64,000 nucleotides of DNA, from positions 1,612,001 through 1,676,000 of the forward strand of contig NZ_BSDC01000001.1 in the NCBI RefSeq assembly GCF_030268045.1, written 5' to 3'. The DNA comes from Geothrix edaphica (GTDB lineage: Bacteria > Acidobacteriota > Holophagae > Holophagales > Holophagaceae). The notes beneath the pieces are model-generated. The model was given only the letters and a program-made list of their open reading frames with translations, ran no database searches and was not told where the DNA came from. Made by a program: the position numbers and the translations under genes. Positions 1 through 7,412 of this stretch are shown one piece after another. The first letter of the stretch is position 1, and each line of letters begins with the position of its first letter.

Positions 1-171
1 GAAGAAGAGGGTGCGGTCCGTCTCCGTGTTGAGGCTCACCATCTCGCCGCGGGCTTTCTGGCTGGTCTTGCCGTAGATGGTGTTGAGGTTGGTGGTCTTC
101 CCGCACAGACCCGGCCCGTAGTAGACGATCTTCGCCGTCATCTGCCGGGTGGCGTGGTTGAAGAACACCAT
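1..171 (-). CDS. mglA: MglA-type small GTPase (N-terminal part, runs off the window)
   Basis: The reverse strand from the ATG at 171 encodes 57 residues starting [19 protein letters not shown]. It contains the P-loop [10 protein letters not shown], which is characteristic of MglA, the Ras-like GTPase that sets cell polarity and drives gliding or twitching motility together with its GAP MglB. A purine-rich ribosome site (AAGAGG) lies just upstream. The rest of the gene is beyond the left edge, so the G3-G5 motifs cannot be checked. A terminator-like hairpin separates it from the peroxiredoxin gene behind it. Confidence 0.88.
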   Translation of the reverse strand, partial: MVFFNHATRQMTAKIVYYGPGLCGKTTNLNTIYGKTSQKARGEMVSLNTETDRTLFF

Positions 172-189
172 TCTCGAACCTCTTGGGAA

Positions 190-221
190 GAAAAAGTTTA
201 GCCCGGAAAACCTCCCGGGCT
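190..221 (-). terminator. Rho-independent terminator of the peroxiredoxin gene
   Basis: Reading the minus strand, a 7-bp stem (AGCCCGG pairing with CCGGGCT, arms 200-206 and 215-221) with an 8-nt loop is followed after three bases by a run of five T. It lies between the stop of the peroxiredoxin gene at 266 and the start of mglA at 171, so it ends the former transcript. Confidence 0.6.
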
Positions 222-265
222 CAATGCAAATGCGGGTGTTCCCCCGCCAGGGTTGGTGTCCGGAC

Positions 266-778
266 TCAGGGCAGGGCCTTTAGGAGCGCCAGCACCTGCT
301 GGTCGTGATCCTTGGTACGGACATCCCGGATGATCTTCCGGATGATGCCTTGCCGGTCGATGAGGACGGTGGTCCGCTTCGCGAAGCCCAGCAGGGGCAT
401 CTTCACCCCGTAGGCCTCGATGATGCGCTTGTCCGGATCCGCCAGGATGCTGAAGGGCAGGTGGAACTTCTCGGCGAAGGCCTTGTGGCTCTGGGTGGTG
501 TCCGCGCTCACGCCGAGGATCACCGCATCCGCGGCCTGGATCGCCGCGAACCCATCCCTGAGGCTGCAGGCCTCGGCGGTGCATCCCGGCGTATCGTCCT
601 TGGGATAGAAATAGAGCACCACCCTCGATTTCCCCTGAAAATCCGCCAGGCGGATCAGGGCGCCGTGCTGGTCCCGGGCCTCGAAGGCCGGGGCCTTCGC
701 GCCCTCCGCGATCTCCCCTGCGGAAGCCAGCCCCATGATCGACAGAATCCCCATCGCCACCCTCCAGTTCCGGCCCAT
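266..778 (-). CDS. Exported peroxiredoxin of the BCP/AhpC-TSA family
   Basis: 170 residues. The motif [17 protein letters not shown] places a peroxidatic Cys at about 66 and a resolving Cys at about 71, the CxxxxC pattern of bacterioferritin-comigratory-protein-type thiol peroxidases, which reduce H2O2 and organic peroxides with thioredoxin. Residues 1-20 (RNWR, then a hydrophobic stretch ending LASA) look like a signal peptide, so the enzyme probably acts outside the cytoplasm, which is uncommon for BCP. The start is the ATG at 778, preceded by GGGAGG. An in-frame upstream extension to 907 would run into the divergent gene and has no family similarity. It is divergent from the dehydrogenase gene at 849. 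Confidence 0.86.
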   Translation of the reverse strand: MGRNWRVAMGILSIMGLASAGEIAEGAKAPAFEARDQHGALIRLADFQGKSRVVLYFYPKDDTPGCTAEACSLRDGFAAIQAADAVILGVSADTTQSHKAFAEKFHLPFSILADPDKRIIEAYGVKMPLLGFAKRTTVLIDRQGIIRKIIRDVRTKDHDQQVLALLKALP

Positions 779-848
779 GGTCGCCTCCCGAGGGGTGGGA
801 GTGTGGCACCATCGGCTGGAACTGGAAACAGAAACGGAGCAGGACATC

Positions 849-1877
849 TTGGACCACATCACTCGCATCGCCCTCATCCCCGGGGACGGGGCCGGCCCCG
901 AGGTCATGGCGGAAGCCGAGCCACTGCTGGAATGGGCCCGGGCCCGGGGGCGCCGCCTGGAGGCCGAGCGCCTGCCCTATGGGGCGGACCACTTCCTCGC
1001 CACGGGCGAGACCCTGCCCGAGGCGGCCTACGCGGACCTCCGGGACCGGTTCGACGCCATCCTCTTCGGTGCCGTGGGCGACCCCCGGGTGCCGGACGGG
1101 CGCCATGCCGAGGAGATCCTCCTGCGCCTGCGCCAGGGCCTGGAACTGACCGTGAACTTCCGGCCCTGCCGGCCCCTCCCGGGAACCCGCATGGCGGGCC
1201 TCCACCTCGAGGTCTTCCGCGAGAACACCGAGGGGGCCTACTGCCTCCAAGGCTCCTCCGAGCCCGGTCGAGCCGTGGACCTGGCTGTGCATACCGAAGG
1301 AGCGGTGCGCCGCCTGCTGGAAGCGGCCTTCCTCCGGGCGCGGGCCCGGGGCTGCACGCTGACCCTGGCCCACAAGGCCAATGTCCTGAAGCACGGCCAC
1401 GGGCTCTGGCTCCGGGTGTTCCAGGATCTCCGCGCCGCGCACCCGGAGGTGCCTGCCCGCGGCATGCATGCGGATGCCCTCCTCTGCGCCCTGGTGCAGG
1501 ATCCGGCTCCCTTCGGCGTCATCGCCGCCGACAACTATCTGGGCGACCTCATCAGCGACCTCACGGCGGCCTTCGCCGGCGGCATGGGCACCGCGCCCTC
1601 CCTGAGCTGGGCGCCGCACCGCCCCTTCCGCTGCGCGGTCCTGGCGGAACCCGTGCATGGCTCCGCGCCGGACATCGCCGGGCAGGGCCTGGCCAACCCC
1701 GTGGGCATGATCCTCAGCACCGCCCTGCTCTTCCGGCATCTGGGCTGGGAGACCGAAGCCCGGGCGGTGGAAGAGGCCGTGGCGGCCACCCTGCGTGACG
1801 GAGCCAGAACCAGCGACCTGGGCGGCAACCTGAGCACCGGGGAGATGGGAACGGCCATCCGCGAACAGTTGCCCTGA
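849..1877 (+). CDS. Isocitrate/isopropylmalate-type beta-decarboxylating dehydrogenase
   Basis: About 342 residues. Family landmarks are present in order: IPGDGAGPEV near the N-terminus, FRENTEGAY, HKANVLK, the metal-binding aspartates in MHADALL and DNYLGDLISD, and the NAD-binding segment HGSAPDIAGQGLANP. The family oxidatively decarboxylates 2-hydroxy acids (isopropylmalate, isocitrate, homoisocitrate, tartrate/D-malate). RENTEG rather than RELTGG argues against a standard LeuB, and I see no leuCD nearby, so the substrate is open. I chose the TTG at 849 because it gives the usual family N-terminus and has GGAG at 836-839. An ATG at 777 is the alternative but would overlap the divergent peroxiredoxin start. 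A paralogue lies at 61427. Confidence 0.82.
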   Translation: MDHITRIALIPGDGAGPEVMAEAEPLLEWARARGRRLEAERLPYGADHFLATGETLPEAAYADLRDRFDAILFGAVGDPRVPDGRHAEEILLRLRQGLELTVNFRPCRPLPGTRMAGLHLEVFRENTEGAYCLQGSSEPGRAVDLAVHTEGAVRRLLEAAFLRARARGCTLTLAHKANVLKHGHGLWLRVFQDLRAAHPEVPARGMHADALLCALVQDPAPFGVIAADNYLGDLISDLTAAFAGGMGTAPSLSWAPHRPFRCAVLAEPVHGSAPDIAGQGLANPVGMILSTALLFRHLGWETEARAVEEAVAATLRDGARTSDLGGNLSTGEMGTAIREQLP

Positions 1878-1938
1878 CCCTGCATTCCGCCGCTTAGTGG
1901 GGAAGGCGTTGATAAGCGGAGGTCTGCGGAGGAGCAGA

Positions 1939-1978
1939 GGAAAGCGGAGAACAGAACGGATTCTTTTCTCCGCTTTTC
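1939..1978. terminator. Probable bidirectional terminator between convergent genes
   Basis: An 11-bp perfect inverted repeat (AAAGCGGAGAA at 1941-1951 with TTCTCCGCTTT at 1966-1976, 14-nt loop) lies between the dehydrogenase stop at 1877 and the lexA stop at 2036. The arms end in short A and T runs, as expected for a two-way terminator. Several copies of the octamer AGCGGAGG or its complement occur around it. Confidence 0.5.
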
Positions 1979-2035
1979 TCAGCGACTCAGCTCTCCTCCG
2001 CTTTCATCAGCCTTTTGATGGCGTCAGCTCGGCCT

Positions 2036-2689
2036 TCAGCAGCTGCGCATGACGCCGACGAGAACACCCTGGATGTCGATGTTCTGGGGGGCGTAGCAGC
2101 GGGGCTGGAGCTCCGGGTTGTGGGGGATGAGCCACACGCCCTTGGCGTCGCGCCGGAACTCCTTGAGGGTGACCTCCTCCTGGTCGATGAGGGCCACCAC
2201 GCGATCGCCGTTCCGGTACTCGCCCTTCCGCTGCAGCACCACCAGGTCGCCGTCGAGGATGGCGTCGTCCACCATGGAGTCGCCCCGGACGCGCAGCACG
2301 AAGAGCTCGTCCCGCTGCCGGTGGATGCTGTTGGGCACCTCGATGGGCAGGGCGCGGCTCTCGGGCAGGATGGGCGAGCCCGCGGCCACATCCCCGCAGA
2401 AGGGGAAGATCCTCACGGGGCTGGCCGGTTCGTTCCGCTCGGCGCGTGGCGCAGCCTCCTCCATCACCGGCCCCGCCGCCACCACGAGGTTGTTCCCCTT
2501 CCCGTGGCTGCGGACGAGGAAGCCCTTGTCCATGAGGTGCTGGACATGCTTGTGGATGGTGGACACGGCGCTGGAACCCACCCCCTTGGCGATTTCCGCC
2601 AAGGTGGGGCTTCGCCCCTCGTCCTGCACGAAGGTGCGGATGAACTTCAGGACCGCCTGCTGGCGTTTGGTGAGATCGCTGGCTTTCAT
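2036..2689 (-). CDS. lexA: LexA repressor, SOS regulator
   Basis: 217 residues. An N-terminal winged helix (TKRQQAVLKFI through a recognition helix at about 38-50) is followed by the S24 self-cleavage domain. The Ala-Gly scissile bond is at about 103-104 (CGDVAAGSP), the catalytic Ser at 138 (RGDSM) and the Lys at about 176 (VTLKEF). LexA represses DNA-damage genes and cuts itself when RecA is activated. The ATG at 2689 gives the standard N-terminus but has no clear Shine-Dalgarno. The best promoter (2697-2725) would start transcription at the start codon, so the message may be leaderless. Divergent from korA. Confidence 0.95.
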   Translation of the reverse strand: MKASDLTKRQQAVLKFIRTFVQDEGRSPTLAEIAKGVGSSAVSTIHKHVQHLMDKGFLVRSHGKGNNLVVAAGPVMEEAAPRAERNEPASPVRIFPFCGDVAAGSPILPESRALPIEVPNSIHRQRDELFVLRVRGDSMVDDAILDGDLVVLQRKGEYRNGDRVVALIDQEEVTLKEFRRDAKGVWLIPHNPELQPRCYAPQNIDIQGVLVGVMRSC

Positions 2690-2696
2690 GGTCTTC

Positions 2697-2725
2697 AAGG
2701 TAAGAGCCGATCCGCAGGTCGTCAA
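2697..2725 (-). promoter_or_regulatory. Predicted sigma70-type promoter of lexA
   Basis: On the minus strand TTGACG (2725-2720) and TACCTT (2702-2697) are separated by 17 bp. The expected transcription start falls at about 2690, next to the ATG at 2689. The -35 is close to consensus and the -10 is weak. I did not find a recognisable LexA box of the enterobacterial or Bacillus type here. Confidence 0.45.
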
Positions 2726-2809
2726 TCCCTTTTTTTTCGCTTTATTTCAGATCCTCGAAGACACCCCTTCCGACACCTTTCCTGGATGCCCCTGCTGGCC
2801 TCTGCCATA

Positions 2810-2837
2810 CTGACGGATGCTTTGGCGAACCTAGTAT
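2810..2837 (+). promoter_or_regulatory. Predicted promoter of korAB
   Basis: CTGACG (2810-2815), a 16-bp spacer and TAGTAT (2832-2837) lie about 45 bp before the korA ATG. The leader would hold the strong AGGAG at 2873-2877. Confidence 0.35.
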
Positions 2838-2881
2838 TTACGCCCTCTTCGTCGCCATTGCCCCGATGCGAAAGGAGTCCT

Positions 2882-4705
2882 ATGACTGCCGCCCTTGCCG
2901 CCCCCTCGCCCGCCGGAGGAGCGAAAACCCGGATCAATGATTTTTCCATCCAGGTGGCCACGGTCAACGGATCGGGTTCCCAGACGGCCAACACGGTTCT
3001 GCTGCGCGCCATCTTCCAGATGGGTGTGTTCGTCAGCGGCAAGAACCTCTTCCCCTCGAACATCGCTGGACTGCCCACCTGGTTCACCATCCGCGCCAGC
3101 GCCCAGGGCTACGTGGCCCGCAAGGCCAGCAACGAGATGCTGATCCTCATGAACCCCGAGACGGCCAAAGAGGACATCGCCAAGGCCGACCCCGGCGCCC
3201 TCGTGATCTACGACGAGCCGCTGCAGCTCGACAAGCTCCGCGGCGACCTGGCCTACATCCCCGTGCCCTTCCAGAAGCTGGTGACGGCCTCCTGCCCTGA
3301 GCCCAAGCTGCACAAGCTGGTGAAGAACATGATCTATGTGGGCGTGGCCTCCCGCCTGCTCGGCATCGACATGGAGGAGGTCAAGAAGGCCATCGCCAAG
3401 CAGCTCAAGGGCAAGGCCAAGGCCATCGAGCTGAACCAGACCGCCTGCGTGGCGGGCTACGACTGGGCCATGGAGAACCTGGAGGACCAGGACCACATCA
3501 AGGTCGTGCGCGACAACAAGACCCAGGGCCTCATCATCGTGGACGGCAACGAGGCCTGCGCCCTGGGCGCCCTCTTCGCCGGCGTGACGGTGGTGGGCTG
3601 GTACCCCATCACCCCGGCCTCCAGCCTGGTCGAGACCTTCATCGAATACGCCGAGGAGTACCGCAAGGATCCCAAAACCGGCAAGTCCACGGTGGCCATC
3701 GTGCAGATGGAGGACGAACTCGCCTCCGCCGGTGTGGTGCTGTCCGCCGGCTGGGCCGGGGCCCGCTCCATGACCTCCACCGCCGGTCCCGGCATCTCGC
3801 TGATGAGCGAGTTCATCGGCCTGGGCTACTACGTCGAGGCCCCCGGCGTCTTCTTCAACGTGGCGCGCACGGGCCCCAGCACGGGCCTGCCCACCCGCAC
3901 GCAGCAGTCAGACGTGGAGCTCTGCGCCAAGTGCAGCCATGGCGACACCCTGCACATCAACCTCTTCCCCGGAACCATGGAAGAGTGCTTCCAGTTCTCC
4001 TACGACGCCTTCGATCTGGCCGAGAAGTTCCAGACGCCGATCTTCGTCGTCACCGACCTGGACCTGGGCATGCAGAACTGGGCGTCCAAGCCCTTCGCCT
4101 ACCCCGCCAAGCCCTATGATCGCGGCAAGGTGCTCAACCAGCAGCAGCTGGCCGACATGAAGGACTGGGGCCGCTACAAGGATGTGGATGGCGACGGCAT
4201 CTGCTACCGCAGCCTGCCCGGCACGCCCGGCGGCAAGGGCGCCTACCTGACCCGCGGCTCGGGCCACAACGCCTACGCCCAGTACTCTGAGAAGCCCGAG
4301 GACTACGTCGAGGTGATGGACCGCCTGAAGCGGAAGTATGAGACCGCCAAGGCCTTCGTGCCCGGCCCCGTGTTCCGCAACCAGGGCTCGGACAAGGGCG
4401 TGCTGGCCTTCGGCTCCAGCGATCCCGCCGTCATCGAGGCCCAGGACATCCTTCTGGCCCAGGGCCTCAAGACCGACTACCTGCGCCTGCGCGCCCTGCC
4501 CTTCACCGCCGAGGTCGACACCTACGTGAAGGAGAAGCAGGTGGTCTACGTGGTCGAGCAGAACCGGGACGGCCAGCTGGCCAACCTCTTCCGCGAGACC
4601 TATCCCGAGCACGCCACCAAGTTCAAGAGCGTCCTGCACTACGACGGCCACGCCATCGACGCCAAGTCCATCGTCGATCAGATCACCGCCTTCGAGCAGA
4701 AGTAG
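2882..4705 (+). CDS. korA: 2-oxoacid:ferredoxin oxidoreductase, fused gamma-alpha subunit
   Basis: 607 residues. The N-terminal ~190 residues form the gamma domain (INDFSIQVATVNGSGSQTAN start). The alpha/pyrimidine-binding domain follows from about residue 205 (GNEACALGALFAGVTVVGWYPITPASS), then domain II towards the C-terminus. This layout matches KorA-type subunits of 2-oxoglutarate:ferredoxin oxidoreductase, which with KorB converts a 2-oxo acid and CoA to acyl-CoA, CO2 and reduced ferredoxin. The start at 2882 is fixed by AGGAG at 2873-2877; the reading frame is open much further upstream but through lexA. korB follows after 11 bp. No separate ferredoxin (delta) subunit is present, as in other two-subunit enzymes. 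Substrate preference (2-oxoglutarate versus pyruvate) cannot be read from sequence. Confidence 0.9.
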   Translation: MTAALAAPSPAGGAKTRINDFSIQVATVNGSGSQTANTVLLRAIFQMGVFVSGKNLFPSNIAGLPTWFTIRASAQGYVARKASNEMLILMNPETAKEDIAKADPGALVIYDEPLQLDKLRGDLAYIPVPFQKLVTASCPEPKLHKLVKNMIYVGVASRLLGIDMEEVKKAIAKQLKGKAKAIELNQTACVAGYDWAMENLEDQDHIKVVRDNKTQGLIIVDGNEACALGALFAGVTVVGWYPITPASSLVETFIEYAEEYRKDPKTGKSTVAIVQMEDELASAGVVLSAGWAGARSMTSTAGPGISLMSEFIGLGYYVEAPGVFFNVARTGPSTGLPTRTQQSDVELCAKCSHGDTLHINLFPGTMEECFQFSYDAFDLAEKFQTPIFVVTDLDLGMQNWASKPFAYPAKPYDRGKVLNQQQLADMKDWGRYKDVDGDGICYRSLPGTPGGKGAYLTRGSGHNAYAQYSEKPEDYVEVMDRLKRKYETAKAFVPGPVFRNQGSDKGVLAFGSSDPAVIEAQDILLAQGLKTDYLRLRALPFTAEVDTYVKEKQVVYVVEQNRDGQLANLFRETYPEHATKFKSVLHYDGHAIDAKSIVDQITAFEQK

Positions 4706-4716
4706 AGGAGCCGACC

Positions 4717-5769
4717 ATGACCACCGCCACGCCTTCCGCTCCGGTTCCCGCCGCTCCCACCAACAAGCTCGGCTTCACCAAGCAGGACTATGTGGGCTCC
4801 AAGTCCACCCTCTGCGCCGGCTGCGGCCACGACGCCATCACGGCCCAGATCATCAATGCCGCGTTCGAGTCCAGCATCGAGGGTCACCGCGTCACCAAGT
4901 ACTCCGGCATCGGCTGCTCCTCGAAGACGCCCGCCTATTTCATGAACCAGGGCTGGGGCTTCAACAGCGTCCACGGCCGCATGCCCTCCATCGCCACCGG
5001 CGCCTCCCTGGCCAACCGCACCCTCATCAACATCGGTGTCTCCGGCGACGGCGATTCCATGTCCATCGGCATGGGCCAGTTCGTGCATGCCGTGCGGCGC
5101 AACATCCCGATGATCTACATCATCGAGGACAACGGTGTCTACGGCCTAACGAAGGGCCAGTTCTCCGCCACCGCGGACAAGGGCTCCCACCTGAAGTCCG
5201 GGGCCGTGAACGACTTCCCGCCCATCGACCCGTGCACCCTGGCCATCGAGCTGGGCTGCGGCTTCGTGGCCCGGTGCTTCTCGGGCAACCCCAAGCAGCT
5301 GAACGCGATCCTGAAGGCGGCCTTCGCCTACCAGGGCACCGTGGTGCTCGACGTCATCAGCCCCTGCGTCACCTTCAACAACCACGACGCCTCGACCCGC
5401 TCCTACAAGCACGTGAAGGACCACGACTTTCCCCTCCACGACCTGGGCTTCATCCAGTACTCCGAGGTGGAGGAGGTGGAGATTCCCGCCGGCCAGACCG
5501 AGATCGTCACCTTCCCCGACGGTTCCAAAGTGGCCATCAAGGCCATCCACGAGGGCTACGAGCCCACGGACCGCTTCGGCGCCATGAAGGCCATCCACGA
5601 GTCCATGGCCAAGGGCGAGTTCCTGACCGGACTGCTCTACATCAACCCCACCCAGCCCCCCCTCCCCGAGGTGCTGAACCTGGTGGACGAACCCCTGGCC
5701 ACCCTGGGCGAGGACCTGCTCAAGCCCAGCCCCGCCGAGCTGGACAAGATCATGCAGGCCCTCATGTAA
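4717..5769 (+). CDS. korB: 2-oxoacid:ferredoxin oxidoreductase, beta (TPP-binding) subunit
   Basis: 350 residues. It carries the cysteine motif STLCAGCGHDAI near residue 28, GIGCSS, the thiamine-diphosphate/Mg motif starting GDGDSMSIG and the downstream EDNGVYGLTKGQ segment typical of KorB/PorB. It holds the cofactor and, through its cysteines, probably the Fe-S cluster that passes electrons to ferredoxin. AGAGGAG lies just before the ATG. The gene is co-transcribed with korA (11-bp gap) and ends at a hairpin at 5790. Confidence 0.93.
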   Translation: MTTATPSAPVPAAPTNKLGFTKQDYVGSKSTLCAGCGHDAITAQIINAAFESSIEGHRVTKYSGIGCSSKTPAYFMNQGWGFNSVHGRMPSIATGASLANRTLINIGVSGDGDSMSIGMGQFVHAVRRNIPMIYIIEDNGVYGLTKGQFSATADKGSHLKSGAVNDFPPIDPCTLAIELGCGFVARCFSGNPKQLNAILKAAFAYQGTVVLDVISPCVTFNNHDASTRSYKHVKDHDFPLHDLGFIQYSEVEEVEIPAGQTEIVTFPDGSKVAIKAIHEGYEPTDRFGAMKAIHESMAKGEFLTGLLYINPTQPPLPEVLNLVDEPLATLGEDLLKPSPAELDKIMQALM

Positions 5770-5789
5770 TTTCAATCTCCGTCCCTGCC

Positions 5790-5821
5790 AGCGGCCGCCC
5801 CACCAGGCGGCCGCTGTTCTA
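5790..5821 (+). terminator. Terminator after korB
   Basis: A 10-bp perfect stem (AGCGGCCGCC at 5790-5799 with its complement at 5806-5815, 6-nt loop) is followed by a short T-rich stretch (TGTTCT). The stem is strong but the T tract poor, so termination may be partial or Rho-assisted. Confidence 0.6.
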
Positions 5822-5833
5822 CAAGGCCAAGCA

Positions 5834-5861
5834 TTGACGCGGACCTCAGGCCGGGTAGACT
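5834..5861 (+). promoter_or_regulatory. Promoter of tRNA-Ala
   Basis: TTGACG (5834-5839), a 16-bp spacer and TAGACT (5856-5861) place the transcription start at about 5868, four bases before the mature tRNA. This is among the best sigma70-type promoters in the window. Confidence 0.65.
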
Positions 5862-5871
5862 GGAGTTTCGT

Positions 5872-5947
5872 GGGCCTGTAGCTCAGCTGGGAGAGCGCTG
5901 CGTTCGCAATGCAGAGGTCGTCAGTTCGATCCTGATCAGGTCCACCA
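5872..5947 (+). tRNA. tRNA-Ala (anticodon CGC)
   Basis: A 76-nt cloverleaf including the encoded CCA. The acceptor stem GGGCCTG pairs with CAGGTCC and contains the G3:U70 wobble that identifies alanine tRNAs. The anticodon stem CTGCG/TGCAG encloses TTCGCAA, giving anticodon CGC, which reads GCG. D and T arms are standard (CAGTTCGATCCTG). The gene stands alone and is followed by a hairpin at 5957 and then a less GC-rich segment. Confidence 0.95.
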
Positions 5948-5956
5948 CTCAGTACC

Positions 5957-5980
5957 TGCGGCGGTCTTCGGGCCGCCGTT
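5957..5980 (+). terminator. Hairpin after tRNA-Ala
   Basis: An 8-bp GC-rich stem (CGGCGGTC with GGCCGCCG, one G-T pair) closed by a TTCG tetraloop is followed by only a weak T run. It probably terminates or bounds the tRNA transcript. Confidence 0.45.
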
Positions 5981-6055
5981 CGCTTGTCGGGGGATGACCT
6001 CGCCGGCGTTCAGAACTGGGGTCACCCTGAACCATTGAGGGCCTGGACTTTGTCA

Positions 6056-7048
6056 TCACCAGCGGGGGCCGAGCCCCAGGAGAATGATGTCGGCATCGCG
6101 GTTGTAGCTGCTCGTGACGCGGTCGACCATGAGGCGCAGATTCCAACGGTCAGTGAGGCGTGTGGAAAGGCTGAGCGAAGCCAGGGGCGTGATGGCTGTT
6201 GGATTGATGCTGCCTGCAGCGGCCGGGTGTTTGCGATCGATGTAGATGTAGGGACCAAAACCGATTCCGACGGTCACGCGATCCTGGAAGAAATTGTTAA
6301 CAGCCCAGCCTTGCAGCGCCAGACCACTCCGGCGGACGATCTCCGGATTGCCTTCGTAGATGAAGGTTGCCGTCCAGTCCACATGCCGGATGAGACCACG
6401 GCGGAATTCAAGGGCATAGGCACGAGCTGACTCGCTGCGAAAGGTGTTCACGACACTCTGGCCCGTGAAAACCGTCAGTTCGTTCCCGGTCACAGCAGCC
6501 TTCTCGTCCGGTCCATGGCCGAATTGACCGGGGGTTGGTTTCTCGTTGCGCCCAAACCAGTAGCCGACCCCCAGGGTTGCGGTTGTCACTTTCAGATCAT
6601 GCGCCGGGAGGATCTGGTTCAGGGCGAGGCTGTAGAACCACCGATTCGAAAGGTACCCCGTGCCGGTGACACTGATGATCGGGGCCGTGCCATGGACATC
6701 TGCCGAACCACCGCTTGGCAGCGCCTGGGTGTCATAGAAGAAATAGGCACCCGCGCCGAGTGAAATCGAGAAGTGGTTGTGCGGCGTGGGGAGACGACCC
6801 CAAACCTCGACCGCATAACCGTCCCGGTGATGCCCAGGGACATGGCCCTCGTTGAGGTAGGCGACCGAAGCGGCGAGGTTCTGGTAGAAATCCTGACGGT
6901 ACTCCAGTTGATAGGAATAGCTGGATTGCTTGATGTCGGTGGCCTTCATCGCCCCGGCGAGAAGGGTGAGTTCCTGCGCGCGAAGGTTGAAGGGAACGCT
7001 CCCCAGCAAGCACATCAATGGGAGGCGGAAAAGGTGTCGGTGTTTCAT
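6056..7048 (-). CDS. Predicted outer-membrane beta-barrel protein, unknown function
   Basis: 330 residues. A signal peptide (MKHRHLFRLPLMCLLG through NLRAQE) precedes a protein made of alternating polar/aromatic strands (for example YSYQLEYRQDF, HFSISLGAGAYFFYD, TATLGVGYWFG) and ends in LLGLGPRW, with the terminal aromatic residue typical of outer-membrane barrels. I do not recognise a family; a PagL/OmpW-like 8-12-strand barrel is possible. The ATG at 7048 is chosen because it starts the signal peptide (GGAG lies about 12 nt upstream). It is divergent from the ice-binding lipoprotein across an AT-rich spacer, and codon use is less GC-biased than in flanking genes, suggesting a more recent arrival. 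Confidence 0.6.
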   Translation of the reverse strand: MKHRHLFRLPLMCLLGSVPFNLRAQELTLLAGAMKATDIKQSSYSYQLEYRQDFYQNLAASVAYLNEGHVPGHHRDGYAVEVWGRLPTPHNHFSISLGAGAYFFYDTQALPSGGSADVHGTAPIISVTGTGYLSNRWFYSLALNQILPAHDLKVTTATLGVGYWFGRNEKPTPGQFGHGPDEKAAVTGNELTVFTGQSVVNTFRSESARAYALEFRRGLIRHVDWTATFIYEGNPEIVRRSGLALQGWAVNNFFQDRVTVGIGFGPYIYIDRKHPAAAGSINPTAITPLASLSLSTRLTDRWNLRLMVDRVTSSYNRDADIILLGLGPRW

Positions 7049-7412
7049 TCCAGGTGTTGCTCCAAACACATGGGACGATAAGAGCAATTATCACGCCTAT
7101 TGTTTAACTATCTTTATTTGCTTTTTTTAATTCAATTACTGCCTATCATCGAACGCTGAATTCAATCAAGGTGGCTGATCGCCTCCTTCGTTCTGACGAC
7201 TTCCGTCCTTGAAAATGAAGGCGAGGGTGGTTCATTGCGGTTGAATATTCAATTTCGATAAATAAGCAACTGTTATTAAAATATTCATTATTATTAATTT
7301 ATTTTATAAAATAGGGAGCACTCTGGGTGAAGCGTTCGGAGCGCCCCCACCGCTGGTGGCGACGCATCCTCTGCTTCTTCCCACGCCACACCCCAAGAGA
7401 GATACCAAATTG
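7049..7412. other. AT-rich intergenic region between divergent genes
   Basis: These 364 bases separate the barrel and ice-binding genes and are strikingly AT-rich for this genome, especially 7081-7140 and 7230-7315. They contain the 12-bp palindrome TTGAATATTCAA at 7241-7252 and several possible -10 elements such as TATAAA near 7305. I see no open frame or RNA gene. It is the likely promoter/control region for both neighbours. Confidence 0.6.

Noticed and set aside
2697-2880. A LexA box in the lexA-korA spacer
   Set aside because: No match to CTGT-N8-ACAG or to the CGAAC/GTTCG Bacillus-type box; acidobacterial LexA sites are not known to me well enough to call one.
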